Of a stretch of DNA of 64,000 nt, positions 23,901 to 37,110 are shown piece by piece. The stretch comes from Brachypodius melanocephalos (lineage: Eukaryota; Chordata; Aves; Passeriformes; Pycnonotidae): NCBI GenBank assembly GCA_013398615.1, contig VZSR01000520.1, forward strand, positions 22,268,828-22,332,827. The letters are read 5' to 3'. Positions within the stretch are counted from its first letter, which is position 1, and each line of letters opens with the position of its first letter. Below the pieces are notes generated by a model. It had not been told where the DNA came from, searched no databases, and saw nothing but the letters and a program-made list of their open reading frames with translations. A program made the translations under genes and the position numbers.

Positions 23901-26900
23901 TGGTTAAGGCAGTAAGCAATCTTTGATGTGAAGTAAATCAAGGCTTTAATTTATATTCTGCCTAATTCAGGCCAACTAATAGAGATACCTAATAACTATG
24001 CCAAGAGTTGCCCTGCAAATTGCTTTTAGTTTTTCTTGTAGGCACTGTTCTACTTTGTTCAAGATAAAATTTTTAACTGGGACAGGAGAAAGAAGGGCCT
24101 GGGGTCAAGACCAGATGGTGCCAACAGTAGACAGCTGAGCACTCTGTTGTTGCTCTGCTAGGTATTACTATGACCTAGCAAAAGAGGTAGAGTCTAGTCT
24201 TAAATAAGGCTTTATTTCAAAAACTTTTGATATTTTTCTGTACATTAAATAGCACCTCCTTCCTTACATATAATTTAGTATAGACAAAACTATGTTTGAA
24301 TGATTTGTATATAAGATTCTATTAATTTCTCAGTATTACTATTTTTCTCATTTGTTCTCTTCAAAGTGCAAATACAATAATAAGCAAAATAAAATTATTT
24401 GTCTCATGTTTTCCATACAAAGGGCATTATTTAGCTCTTTCTTACATGCGAATGGTAGTGTATTTACCTGTAAGAGTTATGTCTTTTTTCCTACAGTGAG
24501 AAATTTTAACTTCATTCTTCTTGACTTCAGCTTCTGCAAGACAAGGAAATAGCTCTCATGTTATACAAGATGTGGATCTCAGCAACTGTGGAAATCTGTT
24601 CCTGAATTTTGGAGGCCAACTAAAAGAGAAAAAGTCAATACATACAACTCATGAGCATTTACCCATGTGTCTATTCTGACTGCAAATCCGTTAGATTTGA
24701 ATTCAATTTAAAATAACATATAAAATTCTAAGGAAAAAAAAAAAAAGATGCTTTCTTGTCCTCTTCAGTTTTTTCTTTATTTTATGGCTACGCCAGATGG
24801 CTCTAACAAAACATAAGTGTTATCCATTTTCACTGATTATTTGTTGATGTGAAATTACTCACATTCATAACAATTACAGGGTTAATCCTACTGTAACAGG
24901 TAACACCTGTCTCACAATCCATTTTTGTCTTGCTGCCTCCTGACTTGCAAGACACAGGTTTTTGTTAATCTCTTCCTATTCCATGACTACTTTACCATTA
25001 AAAGTCAACACAATCACTGAGGTTGAGCCTAGCAGAGGCTGAGCTCAGAACTCTCACATCAATTGCTTTTGTAGGTGAAGAAGTTCTTACCAGTGTTTTA
25101 TCTTAAGGCAGTGAATATATCTTCCAGAGAAACTATTCAATGCACTAAAAAATAATTCTTCCTCAGCTTTCAATCAGAAATCTCTAGAAAACACAGAATC
25201 ATTTACACATCTATTTTAGAACTTAGCAACACTATAAAATAAGCATGTAGCATTGTCTTTGCTTTCAAATCTTAGAATATTGATGTTATCTGGCATAAAA
25301 AAAAATATTTTCCCAGAGAGATATTTAGAAGATGACAAATTGGGGAATCACAATTTGCAATTACAGTCTTTTGAATTGTGGCTGGAATAAAAACGAAAAA
25401 AGTTGAAATCTGTTGAGTAAAACTGAAGAACAAATTTGAGGGTAAGGATATGAGTGATTCAACAAAATAAGATTAAATTACAAATTTTGTGTCAACTTAA
25501 TGTTCATTTCACTTGGAAAATTAATTTTTTCCCCTTTTTTGCCCCCCTGCTTTTAGCTAGCTGAATTCTGTTGAGTAAAATCTCAAATGCTATATAAAAA
25601 TTAAAAGTTTCACAGCTTTAAAAATGCTACAATAAATTTTAATAGCATATATTGGCCCACTTTGGATAAATTTGAGTTCATTGAGAGTTATTGTCCTACC
25701 TAAAAGTGCAATTTTCCCAAATTTCTTGCAATTTTTTCTCTGAAAATAAAGTTTCTAACTCTATTTCACGGTTCTAAAGCTTATTCCCTATTTGAGTTGC
25801 TGAACTACAACAGCAGAAACACAAGTATCTGAAAAAAGAATAAAAAGAACATTAAGGTTCAGAAGATACAGGAATCAGCTGACAGTTTCAAACAGAAGCA
25901 CGTGAAATACTTAGCTGAGCTATTATAGCATTAGAATTCAGCTCTGTAGGCATTTTAACAGTGTAGGAAGGATAAATATAATTTTAGAGGTGAATGGTTT
26001 AGAACTGGTACTTTCAATAAATCACTGTGCCATTACGATTTTTTTTTTTTTTTGTCCTACTTTTCTCAGGTATTTTACAGGAGTTCAGATTTTCTCTTCA
26101 AAACTCCTCTGTGTTATCTGGAATACTGGTAGAAATGCCTCCTGAACACACCTCTGAGTTATAAACTACCAAGAATTTCATACAGAACGAAAACACAGCA
26201 AGATTTTTCCCTGCTTTGATACATTTATGACATAAGACTCTTTATGTAAAATATGGGATAAATCTGTTCCAGGGCTTAACTTTGAAAATGGCCTTTCATG
26301 AAGACTTAGGAAACATGAATAAGAAATTGGGCAGGGGTGAGCTCTCTTTGGTATGCTTGCCAGCTCTCAGAAAGGGCCTCCAGCATCTTGATGCCTCTCT
26401 CACACAAACTACAACACGCACTTTTCTAGTTTTCACCATATCTGCAAAGAGTGAAATTTTCACAATTTCAATAGTGTTGATAACAAACATCAAAACTGTT
26501 CTGAAATAAAAAAAAAAAAAATTTATAGATTTTTTTTCCTAGAAGGATAGCCTTTCAAATGAGTGGTAAAGCTCAAAAGAGACAGAAGATTCAATGGTTT
26601 GGGTTTTTTTCATTAGGGCTACAATCTTATTTTTAACTTTTCTATGTATTTCTTTTAAACATTCTCACAGTGATGTGCTGAAGCAGAGTAGGTGTTAGGT
26701 TTTAGTCTGAAAGTTGATGTATAACTGAATGAATTCTGCTCAGCGCTGTACTCTCTATGGATTTCTCAGGGGTTTTTAAAGCTCCGAGTTGATATACTGC
26801 AAAAGTATATTCCTGAGCTCACTGTCTTCTGGCAGTACATGCCTTCATGACATTCAGGGAGAATGTCCTTGCATCACGAGTCCACAAAGTGGCTGATGAG

Positions 26901-27289
26901 AACAGAGACACCACATGCAGACGGTGTAGGACTGAGCAAGTGCCCTGAGAGAGAAGGGATATGTCTCCCTATCCCTGATGCATACAATCCTCCAGCTCTA
27001 TAAAATTCAAAATTCCAACCAAACACCTAAAGGGATTTGCTGTTTTAAGTGATGCTGATCATTTACCCACACAGATCAGTAGACAGACAGTAAATATAAT
27101 TTAAGATCTTGTAACAGCAGATGTACTTTTCAAGAATTACTCCTTCTTTTTGTGAAGTAGTCTTTCTTTGGCCAGTCTAGACCTGTAAAAATGGTTCAAG
27201 TGTACTCATATTTGTAGCCCTGGTCTGTAGCCTCAGACATGTTTTGGACTTTGAAATTCTTTTCCCAGGGAATTTCTGTAAACAGGACA
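20981..27289. other. Unique AT-rich sequence, no supported gene
   Basis: No repeat family or gene recognised. Several good acceptor-like sites occur (ending about 22326, 24497, 25555 and 26069). Open segments behind them are short and not linked to one another by phase. The one at 26070-26128 is open in all three frames, so it carries little information. A slightly GC-richer patch lies at about 23460-23930. A T run lies at about 26039-26053. Confidence 0.5.
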
Positions 27290-27492
27290 AATGTTTACAC
27301 ATACAGTACATCCTTTCCCAAAGGAAGGACTTTCTTGGTGTCCCTCTGGTTTAACCAATGTGGTTGAAAGCGTTTGTCTTTGTTTCACCTATCAATTGGT
27401 CTGTGTAAAATAGTATAAAAGGGAGACTCTCCCAGAAATAAAAGGGAGTCAGATAATTCAGCCTTCTGGAGTTCGTGTGGTTTGTGTTGTCA
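27290..27492 (+). mobile_element. Possible solo LTR of an old endogenous retrovirus
   Basis: Within about 200 bases there are CCAAT-like elements (ccaat near 27356 and caattgg near 27393) and a TATA box (tataaaa, 27414-27420). A polyadenylation signal (aataaa, 27437-27442) follows 16 bases later, then a short stretch ending TTGTCA at 27492. Promoter and poly-A signal packed this tightly are typical of retroviral LTRs (U3-R-U5) and rare otherwise. A 13-base dyad (gggagactctccc) lies between the two signals. I could not find convincing flanking target-site duplications, a primer-binding site or internal retroviral genes, so the boundaries are guesses. An ordinary short promoter or chance AT-rich sequence is the alternative. 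Confidence 0.35.
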
Positions 27493-30400
27493 AAGAGCGA
27501 CACATACTGACTGAAGTCAGCTCATTAAAATGTGAAAAGCACATTTGCTTGTGCAATGTCACGACATATAAGCCTTTGGCAATTAATTTCTTGGCTGTTT
27601 TCCATTGTGTAACTGATCAGAAGCAACACAAAGTAGGAAATCAGGGTGTAGATCCTGGAGAAAGCGTGATATATAGAAACGCCATAGTTCTATCGGCTTT
27701 TTCTTTCTCTCAAACGCATTTTTATCAGTAATATAAACAGAATGTATGTAGAAAATTGGGTTTTTCAGGCAGAAGTAGAAATGTTCCACTAACTTTGGTG
27801 AACCTTCTGAACCTGAAAGAAATCATTCTATGTGAATGATTTTAAAAGGACTAAATTACACTTTTGTACCAAAACTAGAATTATGCTCAACTTTAAAAGG
27901 GCTTTCTATCTTGAAAGTTCTGTGTGAACCATATTCAGCTTTTGCTTTTGCTTCAAAGATGCACACACTCTTTTGGAATGTTTTACTTGACTATGATGAC
28001 CTGAGATTGGTTTTATTTTGTTGAATCCAGGTTTTAGAGGAGTGGAAATTATTTAGTTTAACAAAGCAGCTTAGATTCACTCCATAGGCACTGCTTGGAC
28101 CACAGCAAAGCTAGCTTTCATTTCATATAAAAGGGTAGCTATGCCACAGGTGATCCATTATATATATTTTCATATGTATTTTCATTTTGAATTAGTTAAT
28201 TTCATTCTTTTATTGTCCAGATTCATAGTATATGGGCAATAAAGATCAGTCATATTCTGGGAACATTGTGAAACTACATGGGAACAGAAACTGGCTTAGA
28301 TATCTGACGTCACAGCAGTATCTGGCAATATTTATCAGTTCAGACTCAGATTATTTGTGTTCATGGTACAAAATTCATCTTTTGAAAACCTGGAGATCGT
28401 TTCAATTGAGCTATTGGGCACCATTCAACATCAAGGCATTCTTGTAGTGACAGACCCTGTGGGAAGACAACATTCATGCCTCAGTTACATTCACACTTGC
28501 AGGACAGTGTCCTTTGTTTGGTGGCAAAATAATCTTGTTTTTCGAGGAGCCACAGGAATTTCTAATTCATCTGGCTCACCCCATCTCCCATTCCCCAGTT
28601 GTGGGTGACAGGAGAGGCAGAGATATCCTTAGAACTACAAGGCTTTAAAATAAAATTGAAACACAACCCATATGTCAGCTTGAAAAAATGCAAAATATGC
28701 CGGATCTGTAAAAGCGGCACACCAGGCCATATGCTTCAGGCAGAACAGCTTGCATTCGTCTAGGCCTCTACACTGATTTCAGGAACTGAAAACAGTGGCT
28801 AGTCTACTCCACTTTTCCACTTGTTAAATTTGTTTTGCTAAAGTCAGGTTTACATCCAAGGCCAAGAAAAAAATTTTTTTTTTTAAAAATCAGTCTTTCC
28901 CAAAAGCTTGAAGTGATGACTGGCTACTTATTTTCTGCACTGTTTTGATCAGTCATGCTGTAATCAAGTGAAGTGAAAAAACTGTAAGGTAGTTGTTCAA
29001 ACCCAGATATTCAGTCTACAATGAGAAATGGGAACCCAGTTTTCAACACCAGGAGAGTTTGTCATACGACAGGTGGTGTGCTTTGTGCAAAAAATGGCAC
29101 TCTACCCAGTGTTTCCATCATCTCAAACACTTTCCTGTCATTTCCTACAGGACTAGGAAGCATTAATTCTTCTACTCAGACCCAATTCCCACGACACTTT
29201 CTTTCAGAAAAACCTGCATGAACACTATATTAAATGTTTGTTTCAATCCGCATTTGCCAGGACATTCTAGAGTGATTAAATCTCCTTATTGTTCGCAGTA
29301 CATAGAGGTCTAGGAACAGCAGAAAGTTTCACATATAATATCCTATGTGGTATAAGAGCTAAAATGTACACAATTAAACAGGTTAGTATTCAGCAATAAC
29401 CTCTCTGTTTTGATGATGAAATGCCACCAGAACAGTTGAAAATTTTTTATTTATGAACAGTGTAAATGTTTGCACATTTTTGGATTTTCTGTGAAAGCAG
29501 CCTTTTGAAGAAATGTGACAATTCAGAATACACTTTACCTTGTAAAATCGATGTCAATCCTTATTGACTATAACAAGAAAAATAATTTAAATAGTAAGTT
29601 TTTCACTTGCCTGTTTCCCAGAGACCTCATAAAACCAAGAGGTCATTTTCAACAGTGTGCAAACCAGCTTTCCAAATGCTATCTGAATTTTGCAGAATAG
29701 TTTCCCTCAGTTAATAACTGCTAAGTCAAGATATATTTTCAACAGGACAGCAGAGTGGATGACATTATGATGTCTTCCAGCTTTAACACCTTATGGATCT
29801 GCTGTTACGGAAGTGAAATCCTAAACCCCAAACTTATGCTTGTCAACTTCATTTTATCGTATTTTACATATCTTTATCTAATACTGAATAGAGGTTGCTT
29901 CTTTCTGTAACGAATAAGATGAAAGTGGTTTTGTTTGGTGTGGCACTTTTTTCTTAAACTCAAGATGTCCTCTTTCCACTGCAGCTGTGTCAGTGAAAGA
30001 TTTCTCAGTGCTTGTGACAGTGGCAGCTTGGAGGTTTCCATCACCTCCAGTCTACCTAGTAAACTGTTTAGATAAGGTTCAATTATATTTTTCTGTCAAA
30101 ATAAATATCAAAACCCTTCTCACTAGACTGTGCAGTTTTAGACTGAGGTAAGTCAAAGGGCTCCTGTACAATCACCTAGCAGATCTGAAGAAAAACTGTC
30201 TTGTGTGGGTGGAGATGTGCAGTTGCAGGCTGGCTGGCTGAGTCAGGAAATTCCTCCAGCAGACCTGGTGCATCTTTTCAGCAGGATGTATGATTAGCTT
30301 TTTCCTCTATAGAAGCCATATGGTGCTTCCATATTGCCATGAAAGTTTGAAAGGAAGTATTCAGAGTGAATCTAATCTTAACTATCAGGGCATAAGCATA

Positions 30401-30955
30401 CAAATCACTAGACTACGGCTGAAGAGGAACTCCACGTCCCCAGACTCTGCTGTGCAAGAACAGTGAGCCTTAACCATGTTTTACCTATGGCTTTGAAATA
30501 ACCTCACTAAACAAAGTAACAATCCATAGAGTCATGGTAATCCTGTCAGGAGATTCAAGAAAATATCTTTTCTATTTGCATAGTGGTGGTCTACTAAAAT
30601 CTTGTTTATATAAATATGTATTTAATTAGTTGGTGTCCAGAGCTTTTGTTTCCCCTGGAAATGACAGATACTTTGGTACACTTTGGTGTTAGATAGCAAA
30701 TGTTAGATTTGTTTTTACCTCTTAAATAAGATAAATCAAATGTTTTTAAGTTACTTATACTTAAGCACATAGCTGTTTGAATAAAACAAAAAAAATTAAA
30801 TTATTAATAGCAATGCAGATAGGTATTTTATTTTCGAAGAAGAAAAAAAAAATCTCATCTTTTCTTTGTAGTTGCAGGCAGAAATCAAGTTTGTCAAATC
30901 TATCTAAAAGACATTAAATCTTACATCATTACTTTTTAGGTCTAGAATTTTCATT
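27493..30955. other. Unique AT-rich sequence with one CRE palindrome
   Basis: No gene or transposon recognised. A perfect cAMP-response-element palindrome lies at 28305-28312. Overlapping frames around 28232-28608 are of chance length and have no family resemblance. Confidence 0.5.
28305..28312. promoter_or_regulatory. Perfect CRE palindrome (tgacgtca)
   Basis: The full 8-base CREB/ATF consensus is present and keeps its central CpG, which is usually lost by deamination in CpG-poor DNA. Function is inferred only; there is no nearby promoter to connect it to. Confidence 0.35.
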
Positions 30956-31045
30956 GTATTAATAATTATAATAATTAAAATTATAATGATAATGTTGATA
31001 TAATATTGTTAATAATAATAATGTTAATATTAATGATAATAATTT
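30956..31045. repeat. TAA-rich low-complexity tract
   Basis: About 90 bases of interspersed TAA, AAT and GATAAT units form a degenerate AT microsatellite. No coding content. Confidence 0.85.
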
Positions 31046-33994
31046 TCCAATCCATATGAATATCACACTGTGTATTCTAAAAGTTCTTACAGTGGGGCAA
31101 CAGTTACAGTATGCACTTTACTTAAGTGCCTATACTTGCTAATGCTGTCACAGATTTGTGTTCACCATCAGGACATAGAGTTGAAATTTCTCACACTTAG
31201 ACTTGAAAAGATTAAAAAAATGCATATTGTTTTAATATGAATTTTCTTAAAATACATTAATATTTAGAAATGCCTGTTCTGTTTTATCACTCAAAAATAC
31301 TGATATGTTAGTTTTGACAAGTATCTTTCATGCACCTTTCATTATCTTCAAGAGTTCCAAAAATTATAATGTTTAACCATTTTTCTATATGCCTATGTAT
31401 ATAAAAAGATCCAATTGCCTTTTGTTTTTTACTTCTTTAAAGTACAAAATATTTACTTTGGTTTTTTGAAAAAACAAATTAAACAAATCATATATTCTTA
31501 TAGTTATGCTAAAAGCAGCATTTCAACTTTGTCCTCAGGAAGCAGCACTCCTTAATATAGCACCCAGGTATTTCTGTATTTTCCTAAGTACTCTGAAAAC
31601 GGAGTTGTTTTTATTATGTTGTTAGTTACTAGTTTGTCATTCTCCTTTAATTTTGTCTCATGTTTATATTAACAGTTTATGAAGCTTTTTTCAAAGGGTT
31701 TTGTCTTTGGAAGGGAGATGAAATTAAATTTGAGTGTTTAAAAAAAAAAAGAAAAACATGTCCTGAGAACATTATACACAGAGCTAAGTTTCAAGAACAT
31801 GAACTAAAATGTACACTGCAATAATGCTGAATTCCTGTTATGTCCAGAAGAAAAACTAAACTGGATATCATTTGTGTTTGCTGAACTGAACAGGCCAGTT
31901 ACACTGAAGTTTAGGAGGAGTTTTGTTCTAGCTGCAGATGCTGAGTCATTTATAGCATTGGATTAAATTAGTCTAGCTGCAGTGGTTGCCATCTTCATTT
32001 CTCCATCGCTCTGCTCTGCCATAAATTTACACTCCCACAGCAGGTCTGTCTGAGCAGGCTGTGAAAGGCATGGCTGATGATGAACCATCGTAGTTTACAG
32101 ACTGTTATGCTAACATAAACCACCACTAACTTTAATATACTTTACATTAATATGCCTGGCAGGAGATAGGAAGGCAGACTGCAGGAATGGAAACTGTTTC
32201 AGCTGTCTCAAATTAATTCATTCTATATATATGAGTCAAAGTCTTTAATGTCTACAAACTATTCAGGCAGAAGCTGTTGGAAGATAATGTCCTCCTCTCT
32301 GCCTTAGATAGAGCCATGGAAAGATACAGAGAAATAAGTTAACACTTCTGAAAATATATATATAAGGAAAACCTTTTCAAACTTTTACATATTTTTGAGA
32401 GGCAAAATCATAATATTGTTTAAAAGTTCATAGGAAATTTATTTTTTTCTCTATCCAATTATGAAAGTACACCAAGTGTTTCAAATAAGTTTCCATACCC
32501 ACATTAAACACGGGGTTTTAAGATTTTTTTTCTCTTTGTGATTAGTCAGGAGATTCTTTCATCTCCCTTCAAATTTGATCTTATGACTGTCATCTCCTTT
32601 GGCATCACAAAATAAGATTACTGCTGGTTAAAACTAAAAGTACTTGACACCAAAACAGAGTTTAAGAGTAGTCAAGAGATAAATTTATTTTAGTAATTTT
32701 TTTTTCTGTGTATTTCCATGTATAATGTTCAGACAGTGCCAACGTAATCCTGCAAGGTTTTTAAAATATATATTTAGGCATTTGGAAACTAAAAAGTTAT
32801 GAAACTACTCCACTTGTAGTTTAGCCTTTTCTTGATTCTGGACAGATTGCAAGGGATTCTGTAGCAGGCATTGCAACCCTGTTAATTCCAGAAAAAAATT
32901 AAAACATCGTTCTACAACTGTTTTAGCTATACAACTAATAAATGTAACCAAAGGCATTCTCCTTCCTTTTGTTTATATTTATGTGGATTTATGCTCATAT
33001 TTCTGTATGTGACATATACTGAAAGAGAAAGAAAGAGCAAAAGAAGCTGTGTAATGGAAGAAAGTATTGACTGGAAATTGGGATGGGTATTTCTAAAGAC
33101 ACATTTCTATTTTGCCTGTTTGTGGCTTGCTTTTGGGGATTCTGTGTTGGTGGTTGTGCTAGCTTGGATTTTTTTATTTCTTCAGAAAAAGCTTTCAACA
33201 GAGGAGTAAGACACTGAACAAATTGTCTCATGTCTTAGCTTTACCAGGCATACTCCTAGTAATGAGGAATTAGGAATCACTACAACTCCTTCCTCCACTG
33301 TTCCTGAAAAGTGATAGAACAGGAAGCTTTTTCTTTCAAAAAAGATCTGCACAGGGCTGAAATTGAAAACAACTTTTACATCTAGTCCAAAAGAGTCTAA
33401 ATAAAGTAATCATTTGCTCAAAATCTATGTTTGAAAATTTATTGTAAAGCTGTTCATTTTTATTAATTGCAGTGATAGAACGAACGTTGTGAGCTCATTG
33501 CTAAAACCACGCAGAGCTCAATGCAGACATGGCAGAGGACTACTTTCATTTTTACCATGTCAAACCTGAAGCAATTTATAACTTCTGTATCTCATCCAGC
33601 TGGGAAGCTTAAGGACTAAAACTTTGCAGGGTTTTTCCGTGCTCCTTGCAGGTTTCATATACTAAGGTATGGAGTCAGCAGGATGGGTATAGCACAAGTG
33701 GCTTTGCTGAAGCACAGCAAAACCCAGCCCTGATGCATTTACCAAGAGACACAGAGATTGGATCCTAAATCAGCTCTTTACTCTTATCCTGGTCTAACAT
33801 AGTTCACAGCAAAATTTCTTTGAAGATTATGCAAGCAGACACTGTACATCTGTGAAACGTCTTCATCTAGCTCAGAAATGGCAGGGGTATGATGTGCTGA
33901 TGTTTCATCTGAATGCATGTTGCAGACAAAACTGTTGCCAGGATACACACAGTTTTAAGAGCAGTGAAGAGGCAATAACGGAATCTTTAGGAAA
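31046..33994. other. Unique AT-rich sequence; possible conserved noncoding patch
   Basis: No gene or repeat family recognised. The patch at about 31930-32260 has a more balanced composition than its surroundings and is a candidate for a conserved noncoding element, which only an alignment could show. Confidence 0.45.
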
Positions 33995-34053
33995 ATGTTA
34001 TACATGTATATATTTGTATATCATATACATATGTTATACATGTATATATTTGT
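33995..34053. repeat. 23-base unit duplicated at a 36-base period
   Basis: A 23-base AT-rich unit at 33995-34017 recurs identically at 34031-34053, separated by a 13-base AT-rich spacer. In the plus-strand frame that crosses it the peptide CYTCIYL appears twice. This is a consequence of the duplication, not a protein motif. Confidence 0.9.
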
Positions 34054-36678
34054 TTGCATCCAGGGTTCAGGTGACCCAACCCAAGTCACTTGCAACCATA
34101 GTGAGGTACAATTCTTTTCAATTTAAGACAACATTTGAAACGGAAAAGAGAGAAGCAAAAATCATGACAAAATTTTTCTTCCCCCAAAAAATCCATTTTT
34201 ATATTAACTTTTTGTCACAGAGAAAAATCATGTAAATTTATTTGCTCAAACTACTCATTTAGCCTCTAAACCAAGAAACTGAAAGATAATATTGTTTATA
34301 AAGTAAGAAATACCTCTCAGAAGACAGGACTGAAATATAACAGTCTATATCAAATGTTATAATGAAAATACAATGTTTAAAATTTTAAAAAAACACATTC
34401 ATTTCAAATTTTTATTAAAAAGTAGAAAAAATAAATCCTCCAGTATATGGTAAAATAGATGCATACAGAATGCTCATCCATATCTCAATAAAGCCCTTTG
34501 ATGACTTCCTCTTTCAAATTCATTCACGAAAATTAAGGACTAAAAGAAAATTGATTCATTTAAAAAGTGTGTACTGTTCATTAAAATACGTGGTAGAAAG
34601 CAGAAGGCAGTCTACTTTTATAAAATTCATATTTATTCATAATTATTATAATAAGGACAAATATTCAGCTAGGATACTGTGAATGGGGTTGCTAGAAGAC
34701 ACCAAGGATTCTCTTCTCAGAAGGATGTATTTTTGAAATATCAGACATTTTTACAATCCAGCTAATCCCCAAGACAAGGCCATTATGAACCTTCAAGTTC
34801 AGATTTGCTCTTTAGTATGATTTGTCACTACTTCACTCATCCAAGAGTCACAGCAGACTCTGTCAGAAGTAAAAAACTCCATCCAAAACATTCTTGAGAT
34901 TGTTGGGAGAATTTTAACAAGTCCCAGGAGAGTTCAAGGTCCTTCTCCAGGCAAATGCTAAAAAGAATTTTACCAAAAAGGCTGCAGTTAAATGATTCTT
35001 TCAAAATGCTGTCTCAACCTTTTTCACAATATACAGGAAATAAGGTAGACATAGCATAGAAAGGAGTAAATAGAAAGTTAGAGCCTTTTTCATTGATTCA
35101 CAACAGATCAAATTTGTTTTGGAAAAAAAAGATAGTTTATTCTGGTATCCTAGAAAAGCTAAATACATGGAGGAAAACTAAGACAGAAGAGACCTATGAC
35201 ATAGAAATCTGACTAAAAAGTCAGTGTGTTGCCACCATTACTTCATGCTGAATCCAAAACACAGCACTAGACCAGCTATTTAGAAGTAATTAACTCTATT
35301 CCAGCCAAAAGCAGGACAATGTTTTATTTACAAAGCTGATGATATTAATCTCATTGTACTAATTCTGCCATATAATGTATTCAAAAACAATATAGCAGTC
35401 TGGGTCAGAGTCTCTACCAAACTTGTGTTCCAATGGATATCATCTGTTTAAATTCTGATATTGTCATAGTGGAGGTTCTGTGCTGTATAGGCAAATTTTC
35501 TTTTAGTGGATTTTCACTCAGCTAATTGACAAGTTTGATTTAGTTTGGTTTTGTTTTAAGGGAAGATGAAAATATGGCTTTCATTTCCTCCTAGAGACTT
35601 TGGAAATTGTTCTAAGGTTAAAGAACATCAGCGGAATAGCAAAATGTTGAAAAGAAGTTCCATCTTAGCTCCTTCTAGCTAAATTTTACGTTCTCTTTCC
35701 CCTGTGATCTAGAAGTGTAAGTATTCTACAAACCGTGTGGGCAGAGGTCAAGTTATCCATATTTAGACAGTCATATATTTTTAAGTGAATATCAAATTAC
35801 ACAGAGAATTTCTGAAGAGTACTCAAACCTCCATTTAGATGAAGGTATCTTTTGTCATTAATGCTATCTGTTTCAAATTACGAGGTTGTCACATAATGAA
35901 ATACTGCAAAATCCAGAGGAATGTTTTCTCTAAGCATTCTACATAATTGTTTTAATTTATATTGGATTTTATGTTGTCAATTGGTGTGTTGAGTCTCCTA
36001 AAATATTAAATAAATAAAGTATATGACCATAAAAAGAGAAATAAAACCTTATAGAGGACATCCTGTGTTTCACCACAACAGTGCCAGTGCTTTTTTCCCA
36101 TTTTTTCCCCAAAGTTGTGTCTTTGGCTTTATACTGGAACTCTGTTTGGTCAAAAAAGATACTTACATGGAAGATAAATACCTCTTAAGCAGTGAAATCA
36201 GATTTTTGTTGGTCTTTTTATTTCACCATTCATTACCATTGCACACAATATTGTCTACACAAGTCAGCATCACGAATTGGATTACTGTAACATTAGATAC
36301 CTTCCCATAATATTCTAAGATCAGTATTTTGTAATATTCTTTTTGTGAAAGCTGTTGGAAATATAAACAAACATCTAGAATAACAGAAATAAAACAAATG
36401 GCTTTTGATCCCTTTCATTAGTTTAGGGGACTACAAGTAAGACTGAACAGATGGTAGGTTAAAAATTGAAAGATGGAACTGTATTGGAGGGAATTAGTTG
36501 ACTGTGATGTCAATTCACTAAGAAAAATCAGACAAATCATTTTTTCTCCCTGAGGGTAACATGAAATGCAATGGTTCAAGAAAGAAAAAACTGAATGTTT
36601 AAACATTTCTATATCACCATATTTAAGGAGAGGTGGCATTTTCCAGTTTACACATTAAAATCTTTTTTTCTGTTTTAG
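34054..36678. other. Unique AT-rich sequence, no supported gene
   Basis: Nothing recognisable. Reading frames are of chance length and there is no repeat family. Confidence 0.5.
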
Positions 36679-36778
36679 GACTGAGACAGCTGCAGACAAC
36701 TCTTCACTGAAACAAAATGATTTTCTAAGTTATATGGCAAAACAACATCAAGAAATGTTTCCTAGATATCTTGTCTGA
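36679..36778 (+). other. Terminal-exon-like open segment
   Basis: A strong acceptor (atctttttttctgttttag) is followed by one base completing a codon and then 32 open codons to a TGA at 36776-36778. The peptide begins TETAADNSSLKQ, is polar, and ends MFPRYLV. It looks like a plausible protein C-terminus, but I recognise no family. No partner exon ending in the required phase (2) could be tied to it. Similar acceptor-plus-ORF coincidences occur elsewhere in the window, so this is only a candidate. Confidence 0.2.
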
Positions 36779-36837
36779 TGTTATTATCAGAAATGATTTA
36801 TCCAACAAATAGATAAGAGCTTCATGCAATCTATTTG

Positions 36838-37110
36838 CATGGAATCACAGATCCACACAATAATTTAGGCTGGGAGGGATCTCAAGTTTTCTCCTGCAAG
36901 CCGCAACTCAGAGCAGGTGTGAAGTAGAACAGATTTTTTTTTAAGTCTCTAACAGTATACTTTTTCCAATGGCTGACTACTCTCATTGCATTTTCTTCTC
37001 TGATATCTACTTAGAATTTTACTGCTATTTATCCAGAAGTTTAATATTATAGCTTTTTGTTCTTCCAAACTGAAGGAAGCAAAACCCTTCCCACAGTATT
37101 ACCATTGCAG
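36838..37110 (-). mobile_element. Old CR1-family 3' fragment, minus strand
   Basis: The left part (aatcacagatccacacaat, then ggctgggagggatctcaa) corresponds to the reverse complement of a CR1 3' terminus. The following 200 bases keep the order of the CR1 3' region weakly (a complement of the 'gggcaacctgttccag' zone, then a cttgttc-type zone near 37060). It is strongly diverged and its right edge is uncertain. Confidence 0.55.
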
